From: a virus
Reading direction: 5' to 3' (one strand)
Length of the DNA stretch: 64,000 bases
IMG/VR virus record: IMGVR_UViG_3300040801_002290
Location: 62,001-126,000 of that record
A program made the position numbers and the translations under genes. Positions 23,187 to 32,301 of this stretch are shown here, piece by piece. The notes under the pieces were generated by a model. The model was not told where the DNA came from, did not search any database, and worked only from the letters and a program-made list of their open reading frames with translations. Numbering within the stretch: position 1 is the stretch's first letter; every line of letters begins with the position of its first letter.

Positions 23187-25421
23187 CTAAGCGTCGAAGT
23201 CGATTGAAGCGCCAGAAACTGTTACTGCTCCGGTTGCCGTTAGACCAAATGTAGACCCGCTTGTCAAATCAGCAGCGCCGACACTCTCCATTAACAAAGT
23301 TGACCCATTAATAATTACAGGTGAGGTACTGTTACCCAACGTTATCGCTCCGGTTCCAACATCGTTTCCAACGTTAATCGTGAAGCCAGCCCCCGCCGCC
23401 TCCCTCATTACATCTACGGTGGATTCATTCTGTAAAATCCTTGAGGCTGGAGCCCCGCCCAAATACTTAATCGTCTCTATCTCTGTTCCAGTTACATTCA
23501 AATCAGATGCTGGAACTCCACCAATTAGGACATTTACAGTGGCAGAAGGGGTCAAGGCATTCTCTGTGTGAACTACCGAAGGAACACCAGCATTATACAT
23601 GGTGGTTGTAGTTGTAAAAACAGAACCGTCTTCTACTCTATCTATAGCTGGTACACCGGCTGTAAGAATGTTTGTTGTTATGGAAGGAGTGGAACCATCT
23701 TCCGTTACAATAATCTGATTAAGGTTGGGTAGAGTGGTGGTCTTTCTAGACATCGCGGTGTTCGTTCCGGTTATGGTTTCTAGAGTCTCAATAGTATCCT
23801 CTCCAACCCTTTCCAGAAGAGTTGTTTTGGTTACCTCGGAACTAGACACAGTTACGGTTTCAGTGTATTCATGTGGTACAGCGGGGTTATCGTGCTTAAG
23901 TATGTTGGTTTGCGTTACGGCTGTCCCATCCATTTCTTGTCTAATTGAGGAGGACTGTACAGCCCCGTCAAAACCAAGATTTTCCTGGGCCGTCTCAACA
24001 ACCAAGTTAGTACCGCTTCTGTACATAGAGTATGACTGAGCAGCAGTGTCAGGGTCTGTATTACTCCTCATGTAAATTCCTGGGGAGCCAGCACTATTCA
24101 CCAACGAGTTCATTCCAGAAGAAAGCCTGCTATTAATTTCCCCTATGATTCCTGCTGTACTAACCATGAGAAATTCCTGATTAGGAACATCATCTTTAGT
24201 TAACCCGGTTTTAGTTCCAAACTCCGTTTGAGAGTCTCCGAAGTTAGAGCCGTTGCGAATGTAGGTAAATTCTCCCACATCTTTTACTCCACCCTGCTCA
24301 ATCACCTGTCTGTTAGCAGTCCAGGAGATAACCCTAGGAGCCTCTGGATTAGCTTCTAATAAGACTCCTTGACCTAGGTGGTCTCTTACTCGCACCTGAC
24401 TCTTATCTGCATTATGCACAACGGTGAACCCAGAGTCATACTGGTTCTTAAGGGTTATCAGAAGTTGCTCACCGTCACCATACTGGTCCTGAATCAGAAG
24501 CTTGTTGTTTCCCCTTAAGGCCACCTGGTACTCTTCTGCCGCTGGTAATTCTCGTTCAAACTCAGCTTTATCTAGGTAATCCTTGTCTAGAACGGGTTGA
24601 TAGGAAACGTAGTTTTTGTTTTTCAGTACTAATTTCTCTTTTTTGGGCTTCCAGCCCGAAACCTTTTCTTCAAGGTCATAGTGGTCTGCTGTAAACCTAG
24701 TATCCATAGGCTCATTTAAAACATTTATATATGTGTAATTCTCGTCCTCTTCTATTTCAGACGGAACATTAAGAGGGTTGGGGTATAGACCTTGGTCAGC
24801 CTCTAGGTCCCCACCGTACCCAACATAAGCACCAGATTCTACAAGGTATTCATCGCTTACGTTTCCGCCAATGTCGAAAACTGAGTCCCCACGAACAGCA
24901 AATCTTCCTTTAGAAAGATTACTCCTGTAAAAACTTCTAAACCTATACCCAGTAATAGACCTTACATACTTCTTTACAAAGTTGGAATTAATAGTGGCGA
25001 AAAACTGCTTATTGTGGTCTCTATGTGTTCTAAGATGACCGTAGTCGCCCGAGAATGACCCCCACTGAGGCACTGGGGATTGACCAACAATGTTTTTAGG
25101 GTCAGGAGTACTGTTGTAGGTAGAATACTTGTATATAGGATTAGCTCCGTACTCTCTCCTGCTCTCTTCAATCCAAACAACATCCCCAACCTGGGGAACC
25201 TTGAATGAACCAAGTACATCCTGTGGAACAACGACATTTAACGCTATTCCACCGCCACCCCCACCGCCAAGTTTAAAAACACCGAGGTGAAAGTTCCTTC
25301 CGGTCTGAGGGGACATTTTTTCAATGACGCCCTCTTCCTGCAAGTCATTAAGACTTCCATTGTGGTCAACCCATGCAACATAAGCCTGAAAATGAGAGCT
25401 ATAAATTCCGAACTCATTCAT
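23187..25421 (-). CDS. Baseplate central spike (gp5/VgrG/gpV-like)
   Basis: The product has 744 residues. The N-terminal part contains an OB-fold-like segment with Val-Pro-Gln-Val-Gly-Asp-Val-Val-Trp-Ile, as in gp5/gpV spikes, and a run of seven glycines near residue 52. The middle (~310-420) is strand-rich with Asp-x-Tyr-Gly-Asp-Gly. The last ~250 residues are Thr/Val/Gly-rich short repeats (x-Gly-Val-Pro at regular spacing), consistent with a triple-stranded beta-helix needle. No lysozyme domain was seen. The PAAR tip follows and the hub gene precedes. Confidence 0.75.
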   Translation of the reverse strand: MNEFGIYSSHFQAYVAWVDHNGSLNDLQEEGVIEKMSPQTGRNFHLGVFKLGGGGGGGIALNVVVPQDVLGSFKVPQVGDVVWIEESRREYGANPIYKYSTYNSTPDPKNIVGQSPVPQWGSFSGDYGHLRTHRDHNKQFFATINSNFVKKYVRSITGYRFRSFYRSNLSKGRFAVRGDSVFDIGGNVSDEYLVESGAYVGYGGDLEADQGLYPNPLNVPSEIEEDENYTYINVLNEPMDTRFTADHYDLEEKVSGWKPKKEKLVLKNKNYVSYQPVLDKDYLDKAEFERELPAAEEYQVALRGNNKLLIQDQYGDGEQLLITLKNQYDSGFTVVHNADKSQVRVRDHLGQGVLLEANPEAPRVISWTANRQVIEQGGVKDVGEFTYIRNGSNFGDSQTEFGTKTGLTKDDVPNQEFLMVSTAGIIGEINSRLSSGMNSLVNSAGSPGIYMRSNTDPDTAAQSYSMYRSGTNLVVETAQENLGFDGAVQSSSIRQEMDGTAVTQTNILKHDNPAVPHEYTETVTVSSSEVTKTTLLERVGEDTIETLETITGTNTAMSRKTTTLPNLNQIIVTEDGSTPSITTNILTAGVPAIDRVEDGSVFTTTTTMYNAGVPSVVHTENALTPSATVNVLIGGVPASDLNVTGTEIETIKYLGGAPASRILQNESTVDVMREAAGAGFTINVGNDVGTGAITLGNSTSPVIINGSTLLMESVGAADLTSGSTFGLTATGAVTVSGASIDFDA

Positions 25422-28400
25422 TTTCTACTCTCCCAAAAGTTTCAAAATTTCCGCTTCTTAAAAACGCTTTTTGCTCCCCGTTAAGACCGAGGACATCATC
25501 TGGAATACTTCTAAAGTTGTCTCTTATGTACTCAGATACCTCAGGTATGGTTGGCTTTTCTGGAGAAACAAAACGCCTATAATTTTCCAGAAGAGCGACA
25601 ACTTCAAGATAAGCATTTCTGCTATTAGGAGTTTCTAAGTCTGAGTCGATGGCCATGGTTGTTCTTACATTGCCCAAAAATCCATCTCTCCATACTATAT
25701 AAGCATCGCTAAGCGGGGGAACTATAATTTCTGTCCCCACAACACCTCTGCCTAACTCCCTAGCTGACCTTTCGGTTGTCTGTAACGTCTCAGACTCGCT
25801 TACGTCTGGGGGCTCGTAAGACAAACCAGTATCAATTGGGTCATAGAAGTTAGCCAACTCATACATGTAATTCGAAGAATTTCTAAAGTACTGAGAATTG
25901 TGTAGGAAAGAAGCTTCTTTATACTTTTTATCCTCTTGAAACTGGTTTATGTACATGTTCTGCATAGCAGACCTCTCGGAGAGGTATTCTTCCCATAAAT
26001 CCTGCTGAAAAGTGTCGTCGTAACCAATTTTCATCTTCTTTTCGATTGATATGAATCCTATTGGTAAAAAGCTCTTAGGCTCTAGAAGAACAAGATTGTC
26101 CTGACCGTAGTTAAGATTTAGTACCGTTTCAGCGGCAGCAGCATAGCTAAACCTGTGAGCTACCCCCTCTATGTAGTAGGAGGAGGCCCTAAAGTTCTGA
26201 AACTTTACAGCATTAATGATGCCTTGGTTTCTATCAAGAGAAAGTAGTTGATTAATAACCTCTTTTGATGAAGCATACCCATAGGTAGCAGACTTAATCA
26301 GGGTACTGTACACGTCTATTATTTCCTGGTCTTTTATATTCCCCTGGTCCCAGTTTTTAAATCCTCCAGGAAGTTTTTGGTGATACCAGTAGGTGGTAGG
26401 AAAATACTCTGGAGTAAATACATTTATATTGGGTATGGAGTCTCTCAGAAATTCAAATGTTCTTAAAAATGCATTGGCTACAAATTCGTGTGGATTTCTA
26501 TTATATAAATCGTACATGTCTGTGTTGGGAATAGGCAAAATACTTTCACCGGTAGTATAAAAATATGAGTCTTTTCCGGGCTGTAAGAATCTTTTCTCCA
26601 CTCCAATGTACATTTCTAGAAGCTCTTGGTCTGTCAGTATATAGTTCAACCACTCAATCATCTTGTTTACATCAAAGACTGTTCTAGAACGCTTCTTATT
26701 CTTCTGCAAAGAAAGAAGCACTGTCTCCCCCGCTCTAAACGAGGTATTGTTTCTCAACCTTACGGTAGCCTTCTTTAGGGGCTTGCCATAAAACATTCTG
26801 TAAAGGTGAGCCTTTCTCTTGGCCCCGCCCCTCTCTGACTGATACAAATCCTGAATTTGCATGGTTCTAAGACCATATTTGAACAATTCAGGGGCAAGAC
26901 TTTCCGGTGGAATGTCCTCCTCTATGCTGTCAATAGGCATTTTTCCAGAAGGAGGAACACTTCTTCCAATAAAAGCTAGACCACCAAAGGTAGTTACCTG
27001 TCTAGTGAGGATGGGAGACACGTCTACAATGGTGGACAACTGAGAGTCATCAACGGAGAAGGAAGTACCACTGGCCATTATCTCATAGTCCTGAATAATA
27101 GGGGTAACTCCCGTGTCCGGAGTTCTTTCTATAGCCTCAAATTTTAGGCGATACCTAAACCTACCAGACTCATCAACAAACATTTCGTAAAAGTCAGCAA
27201 CCCCTCCTACGCGACGTAGGTTATTCATAATGCTTTCTCTTCCGTTTATGTTTTGAGCAGTATTGATAGCCCCTTCTACTGTAGGGTCTCTATAAGACTT
27301 GTCCAGAGTTGTTGACATCTCTCTAATTCTAGTTATATCTAGATAATTAATAGGAGAAAACACCCTAAGAAACTCTGGTTGTTCTGACTCCGCTGAATTA
27401 ACGTAATCTGAATACACAAATGTTCCGCGAATTGGAACGTTACCGTCTTCCTGGCCGGGAAACTTGGGGTTAAAGACGTTTTGTTCTGATTCATCTGTGT
27501 CTACCGGGTCTTCGTCTCCGTACGCCTTCCTTAACCATAGACTTCTATTAAACGCCAAAATTGAATAGGAGGTTGGTTTACCGAAAACAACCTGTCTAGC
27601 AGCCCACCTTGAGATAATCTGTTGAATAGCTCTGGGTGGGGACATGTTCATATAGACGGTGTTGTAGTCTGTTAGTGGAGCATAGGTGGCTTCCGGGTAG
27701 AGTAAGTCCTCATAAAAAACCTCATTCGACGTGAGAACCTTTTCATAGCCCGAGCCAGAAAGAGTAACCAAATAGGTCCCGTCCGTTGTTCCTATAGACG
27801 TAGAAATGCTAGAGACAACTCCCTTTAGGGCTAGGTACGGAGTTTCTCCGTGGGCTCCATTAAGTAGAACCTTTCTTCCGTTACTGAACACCTGGGAAAC
27901 AGTTGTCTGTCCCCTTCTGGCGAGGTAGTTATTAGCGTACGCTCTGGCTTTGTCATTTACGCTATTTTTTAAAATGTTTAGAGAAAGTATTGCCTTATTT
28001 GGGTCTTCAAAACCAAGTTCACGGAGTTTAACTAGCTGAGTGTTTAGAACATCGGCTTCGTCTGTAGAGTCCAGAAGTAAAAAATCTCCAGTAGACTGGT
28101 CAACCTCTAGATTCTGTATTACAGAATTTAAAGTATTTATTCTCCCCTGAAAAGCAGGAGCTTCTGGGGATAGTACGCCAACTGGAATATAGGTGGCTGG
28201 GTCAATTCTTCTTAGAGTAGCCAGAATATCCACTATGTACTGTCTCTGTGTTTCGTCCGCTTCCGGGAAGGAAGCCGCTACATAGTCCTGAATCTTTACA
28301 TAAGCAGTCTCAGGCAAGACTCCGGTGCCAGCTTCTTGAGACATAACCAAAAGAACATCGGATAGGTTTTCCTGAGACACAGTATTTATTTGGTCTATAG

Positions 28401-29250
28401 GATTAACATCTTCTTCCTCTGATGCCCCTAAGTTTACCGACTCTAGCTCAACAGCCTCTTTAACAATATCGTTAACAAGTCCTAGGTTAAAAAGCATCGT
28501 TTCATCGAAGTCTCTTTCGCCAGTAGAAAACTGGTTCTGTCTGTCTCCAGAACCTATAATACCCTTTATTTCATTACTTTCATTTTGAAGAAAATCGTCG
28601 TTATCAAAAGAAGGAACATCGTCCTTTAGATAGAAGTCCTGGGGGTCATGATAAATCCAGATGGTGACAGTATCATTAACATCTACCAAATCTTCCACAT
28701 TGAAGGCAGACTGAGAGCCAGAGATTCTATATCTACTTAATCCCAAGTCGTCATCTTTTACATATTTCCAGTCAGCTTCATTACTACCATCTGGACTTAT
28801 TGGGTCCAGTAGTTGTGGAAGTGCATTTTCAAAATCAGATTCAATTAAGTCGTTTCTTGAAATAGGAAGACCGGTGGCATATCTAAAAGCAGACTCGCTG
28901 CCCTTGGGAAGAACCAAAAGCAAGTCGTCCAAAGTAAACGCTACAGAAAAACCAGAGCCTCCATTTACAGAAGTAGAGGTTTCAACTCTAACAACGTTTA
29001 GAGGAAGGATTTTATAATAGCCCTGTTTTTCCTGGTAATCCTCTTCGCTAGCAACCCCAACGGTGTCGTTAACTCCTGGCCTAATGGTGGATTTATACGG
29101 TTTGGATTCTGCCCCGATAAGAGACATGTCTGCATCATTGGGGGATAACTCCGTGCCTTCCGGGTTTGGCCACACAGATTCTATCGCTACTATAGCGAAA
29201 GCTGAGTATTGAGGTGCGTTTCCTTCATATCTCATTACAAAGAGCCCCAA
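25414..29250 (-). CDS. Large baseplate hub protein
   Basis: The product has 1278 residues, among the longest here. Its place between the gene for a small tail protein and the central spike, with an 8-base overlap to the spike, is that of the gp27/gpD-like hub. A central region (~470-540: Tyr-Leu-Val-Thr-Leu-Ser-Gly-Ser-Gly-Tyr, then Arg-Ala-Ile-Gln-Gln-Ile-Ile-Ser-Arg-Trp) resembles hub segments of Gram-positive phages. It is about three times the usual hub length, so other domains must be present; I saw no peptidase or glycosidase motif. Confidence 0.55.
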   Translation of the reverse strand: MGLFVMRYEGNAPQYSAFAIVAIESVWPNPEGTELSPNDADMSLIGAESKPYKSTIRPGVNDTVGVASEEDYQEKQGYYKILPLNVVRVETSTSVNGGSGFSVAFTLDDLLLVLPKGSESAFRYATGLPISRNDLIESDFENALPQLLDPISPDGSNEADWKYVKDDDLGLSRYRISGSQSAFNVEDLVDVNDTVTIWIYHDPQDFYLKDDVPSFDNDDFLQNESNEIKGIIGSGDRQNQFSTGERDFDETMLFNLGLVNDIVKEAVELESVNLGASEEEDVNPIDQINTVSQENLSDVLLVMSQEAGTGVLPETAYVKIQDYVAASFPEADETQRQYIVDILATLRRIDPATYIPVGVLSPEAPAFQGRINTLNSVIQNLEVDQSTGDFLLLDSTDEADVLNTQLVKLRELGFEDPNKAILSLNILKNSVNDKARAYANNYLARRGQTTVSQVFSNGRKVLLNGAHGETPYLALKGVVSSISTSIGTTDGTYLVTLSGSGYEKVLTSNEVFYEDLLYPEATYAPLTDYNTVYMNMSPPRAIQQIISRWAARQVVFGKPTSYSILAFNRSLWLRKAYGDEDPVDTDESEQNVFNPKFPGQEDGNVPIRGTFVYSDYVNSAESEQPEFLRVFSPINYLDITRIREMSTTLDKSYRDPTVEGAINTAQNINGRESIMNNLRRVGGVADFYEMFVDESGRFRYRLKFEAIERTPDTGVTPIIQDYEIMASGTSFSVDDSQLSTIVDVSPILTRQVTTFGGLAFIGRSVPPSGKMPIDSIEEDIPPESLAPELFKYGLRTMQIQDLYQSERGGAKRKAHLYRMFYGKPLKKATVRLRNNTSFRAGETVLLSLQKNKKRSRTVFDVNKMIEWLNYILTDQELLEMYIGVEKRFLQPGKDSYFYTTGESILPIPNTDMYDLYNRNPHEFVANAFLRTFEFLRDSIPNINVFTPEYFPTTYWYHQKLPGGFKNWDQGNIKDQEIIDVYSTLIKSATYGYASSKEVINQLLSLDRNQGIINAVKFQNFRASSYYIEGVAHRFSYAAAAETVLNLNYGQDNLVLLEPKSFLPIGFISIEKKMKIGYDDTFQQDLWEEYLSERSAMQNMYINQFQEDKKYKEASFLHNSQYFRNSSNYMYELANFYDPIDTGLSYEPPDVSESETLQTTERSARELGRGVVGTEIIVPPLSDAYIVWRDGFLGNVRTTMAIDSDLETPNSRNAYLEVVALLENYRRFVSPEKPTIPEVSEYIRDNFRSIPDDVLGLNGEQKAFLRSGNFETFGRVENE

Positions 29251-29891
29251 ATTCTGGCCTTATTACTGGCCCTGTGAGAGTAGTCCTGTAGAACTATCAT
29301 TCTTAAATCTGCGCTTAAGGTCGTGTTCGAATCTGACCTTTGCTGCATATCTAAGCTTTCGATAGTTACCTTATACTTACCTAGGTATTTTTCTGTACCG
29401 TCGGAAAAGTTGTCGTATCCCAACAAATAAAGCGAGCCAAAATACCTACCTTGATTAGCAGAAAGGTAAGATATTGCTTCTAATCCATTAACATAAGACT
29501 CCCAAAGCCTCCCGGCCTTGATAATCTTTATATTTAGGCCAACCTTTTTGATTCCAGCACCAAACGTGGTCACAGAGTTGCCACCCAAAGTGTGATATTG
29601 AACAATTTTATTCTTTATCTGTGGGGTGTACTCTTGGGCAAGGGCCACATTGGTATTAAATGGAAGAATTAGGGTTGAATTATAGCCAACCCTCACAATC
29701 TCTTCTGTACTAAAGTCATTTGGGTCATAGGAGGATGTCTCAAGAGTAAGATTAGCCTTGTCTTTTTCGTCCCCTACGTACTTCTTCTTCTCACCAATGA
29801 CATAGATTCTAATCTTCCCGTTTATGGTAGCCGGGAAGGAAGGTTGCCACATTAATTGATATCTTTTTAACTCTCTACCACTTGTAGCCAT
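29235..29891 (-). CDS. Baseplate/tail protein between lysin and hub
   Basis: The product has 218 residues. Alternating strands at ~85-190 (Gln-Tyr-His-Thr-Leu-Gly-Gly, then Tyr-Leu-Gly-Lys-Tyr-Lys-Val-Thr-Ile) resemble the small tail proteins that sit between tape measure and hub in Gram-positive myophages (XkdP or gp53-like position). There is no LysM signature that I can see. It overlaps the hub by 16 bases. It probably joins the tail tube to the baseplate. Confidence 0.5.
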   Translation of the reverse strand: MATSGRELKRYQLMWQPSFPATINGKIRIYVIGEKKKYVGDEKDKANLTLETSSYDPNDFSTEEIVRVGYNSTLILPFNTNVALAQEYTPQIKNKIVQYHTLGGNSVTTFGAGIKKVGLNIKIIKAGRLWESYVNGLEAISYLSANQGRYFGSLYLLGYDNFSDGTEKYLGKYKVTIESLDMQQRSDSNTTLSADLRMIVLQDYSHRASNKARIWGSL

Positions 29892-29895
29892 AAAG

Positions 29896-32301
29896 TCAAG
29901 CCCTCACGAAAGACGATTGAAAATGTCTAGCAAAATCCCCTGTTCTTATACCGTTGATTTCAAGGTCTATATTAACATAGTTCGGGATTATTTGCGAGCT
30001 TCTTCTACCTATAGGTGAGTACGTTCCACCGGAGATTTGCCCACCAACAGAATTGAGCCTTCCTAGAATCAAACGAACATAGTCTTTAGTTTCCTTTGGA
30101 GCATACTCCAACCAGTCTTCCCCGTAATTCTCTATGGCCCGGTTTACATTCCCAGGCCCCCAGTTGTAAGCAGCCAACGCTTTCTTTATATCATTATCAT
30201 ACTCTTCTAACATTGCCTGTAAATAGTCCTGACCAAACCTAATGTACTCTGCCTCAGATTGGTCTTTTAGTGGAGCAACACCGTAACCAGGGGATTCGCC
30301 GGTAGCTACCATAACCTGTGTAATACCGCGAGCCCCAACCGGGGATTCCAACAAAGCTCCAGAAGAAGTTCTGTGTACCCCTCCAGACTCCTGCTGAATA
30401 AGAGAATTAAACAATCTAGTAAATTCGTCACTGGAGGGCTCAGATGTAACTACCCCTGGGTCCAACCTAGCTTCATTGGTAGAGCTAGCCCTTCCACCAG
30501 AAGAGCCATCTCTTTGCAGCCCTAAGGCATATCTAGAAGTTCTTTGGCTGGTAGAGGTAATTGTCCTTTGCATTTCAGGCAGCATGATTGGAGCTAATTC
30601 CTTGGCTAACTTAAGAATCGCCCTATCCATCTTAACCATGACATCAGTATAGGAAAATAGTACATCTGTCAATACCCTTGAGCCCTTAGTCCATGACTTT
30701 GCAAGACTAGTTATTGAGTACTCAGGGTAATCCTCTGCGGCGTACTCTTCAAAAGCATCAGCGTAAGCCCTACTTACATCCTCTCCTCTAGCCCCCTGCA
30801 CAAATCCACGATAGGCAACATAGGTCGCCCTTTGAGTTGCTTGGTCCATACCCAGACCGTGCTGAGAATAAGCCATGAATCTCTCCATGTCTTCATCGCC
30901 CAATTCTCCTTCGCTATTAAAATCTGTGTTTCCTATGCCTAACTCTAGATACATACCATACAAGAATTTCTCTAGGGTCTCAGGCTGTGAGGTGACACCA
31001 CCAAGGGCTTCTCCACGAGTAATACCAGTTCTCGCCATAATCATTGACATGTGAGGACTTGTTCCCAAAGCCCCCTCTTGAAGCACGGCATCAAGACCTG
31101 TAACAAGAGTCTGAGTTGCTTGAGTCGTCTGCCTATCCCCTAACATTGGGTTAACGAACGCATGAGTTCTAGCTAGATTGCTAGCACCATCTTCTAGGTT
31201 AAGCCTTCCACCAACTACATAAGATTCTGCGAAAGAGGACATTTCATCTACAAGGGCAAGCTGTGACAGGTGAAGTCTTCCGTCGGAAACCATAGAGGAG
31301 AAGAACTTTTGAAATAATCCGCTTGCTTCGTCTACATCTCCACCTAGGTTAACCCTACTCATTGTGGCTAGAGTTCCGGTCATGTCTCGCCCATACAACC
31401 CGCTCATCTGTAGAGACCTTTCGGTGTAACCAAGATAGGTATTTCTGTCTATGATGGCAGAGGTGTTTATCTGTGCGGTTGTGTTTATAGCGTCGGAGTA
31501 ATTTCTTCCAAACATTTCGGGAGAAACACCTCTGTACTCAGATGTTAAAATATTCTCCATGGTTGGGTAAACATTATACCCTCCCTCTTGCATAAGATAA
31601 GTTCCTTGGTAAGCAGAGTAGTCTTGCAAAAGAGTGTCGGGCTTCATAATCTGAGGCGCAGCAGACTGAATTGCCAATCTAGTGGCACGCCCTTCCATCA
31701 GGGCTTCTCCAGCTTTTTGTGCAGCAAGACCTATGGCCTCCCCAATGGCAAATTGAACAACGGCCCACAGAAGTCCAACACCGGTCATGGCCGCACCGGA
31801 GGACACTGCTCTAGAAATTCTAGTAAAGGTTGAGACGTTCTTCAACGCTTTAGCAACACGAAATGCCCTTATTAAAGCGTTAGACGTTAAGGCGAGATAG
31901 TACACACTTTGAGCCGCCTGCCTAGCCATCGTCCCATACTCATACTGTAGCTCTTCCTTGGTAGACAGTATGGAGCCTATGACTTGACCATACCCGTCAA
32001 CTGTTTTTGCTGCCGTTTCTATTGCTGGGGAGCGAAAGAATTTATACTCTTCCGAAATCTTTAGCTGGGCACTAAAAGTACCAAGAGCATAACCAGTAGT
32101 AGGAAGAGTTTCTCTTTGTAAATCTTTTAATTTGTCTTCTAACTGGCTTTCGGTTAACCCGCTGCCGCCGCCCAAGTCTTTCCAAGAGGACTCAATAGAG
32201 TTTTTTGCTCTGTCGAAATAATCATCTCCAAGACCGAAGATAATGACTCGCATATCATCGGTAAGCCCCTTTTCTACTAGTTGCTTAAGTGAAAAAGACA
32301 T
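29896..32301 (-). CDS. Tail lysin with lytic transglycosylase domain
   Basis: The product has 801 residues. Residues ~130-215 contain hydrophobic helices (Ala/Gly-rich, possible membrane insertion). The C-terminal ~626-755 is a soluble lytic transglycosylase (SLT) domain: Ile-Gln-Gln-Glu638-Ser-Gly-Gly, Gly-Ala-Arg-Gly-Ile-Thr-Gln-Val-Met, Ala-Leu-Ala-Ala-Tyr-Asn-Trp-Gly-Pro-Gly and Ala-Pro-x-Glu-Thr-x2-Tyr-Val. It would open peptidoglycan during DNA entry. Its start overlaps the tape-measure stop, and it may be a second tape-measure-like protein carried in the tube. Confidence 0.82.
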   Translation of the reverse strand: MSFSLKQLVEKGLTDDMRVIIFGLGDDYFDRAKNSIESSWKDLGGGSGLTESQLEDKLKDLQRETLPTTGYALGTFSAQLKISEEYKFFRSPAIETAAKTVDGYGQVIGSILSTKEELQYEYGTMARQAAQSVYYLALTSNALIRAFRVAKALKNVSTFTRISRAVSSGAAMTGVGLLWAVVQFAIGEAIGLAAQKAGEALMEGRATRLAIQSAAPQIMKPDTLLQDYSAYQGTYLMQEGGYNVYPTMENILTSEYRGVSPEMFGRNYSDAINTTAQINTSAIIDRNTYLGYTERSLQMSGLYGRDMTGTLATMSRVNLGGDVDEASGLFQKFFSSMVSDGRLHLSQLALVDEMSSFAESYVVGGRLNLEDGASNLARTHAFVNPMLGDRQTTQATQTLVTGLDAVLQEGALGTSPHMSMIMARTGITRGEALGGVTSQPETLEKFLYGMYLELGIGNTDFNSEGELGDEDMERFMAYSQHGLGMDQATQRATYVAYRGFVQGARGEDVSRAYADAFEEYAAEDYPEYSITSLAKSWTKGSRVLTDVLFSYTDVMVKMDRAILKLAKELAPIMLPEMQRTITSTSQRTSRYALGLQRDGSSGGRASSTNEARLDPGVVTSEPSSDEFTRLFNSLIQQESGGVHRTSSGALLESPVGARGITQVMVATGESPGYGVAPLKDQSEAEYIRFGQDYLQAMLEEYDNDIKKALAAYNWGPGNVNRAIENYGEDWLEYAPKETKDYVRLILGRLNSVGGQISGGTYSPIGRRSSQIIPNYVNIDLEINGIRTGDFARHFQSSFVRA

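Noticed and set aside
23380-24039. Plus-strand ORFs within the spike gene
   Set aside because: Shadow frames opposite a Thr/Val-rich repeat region; no ribosome sites and the minus gene is continuous.
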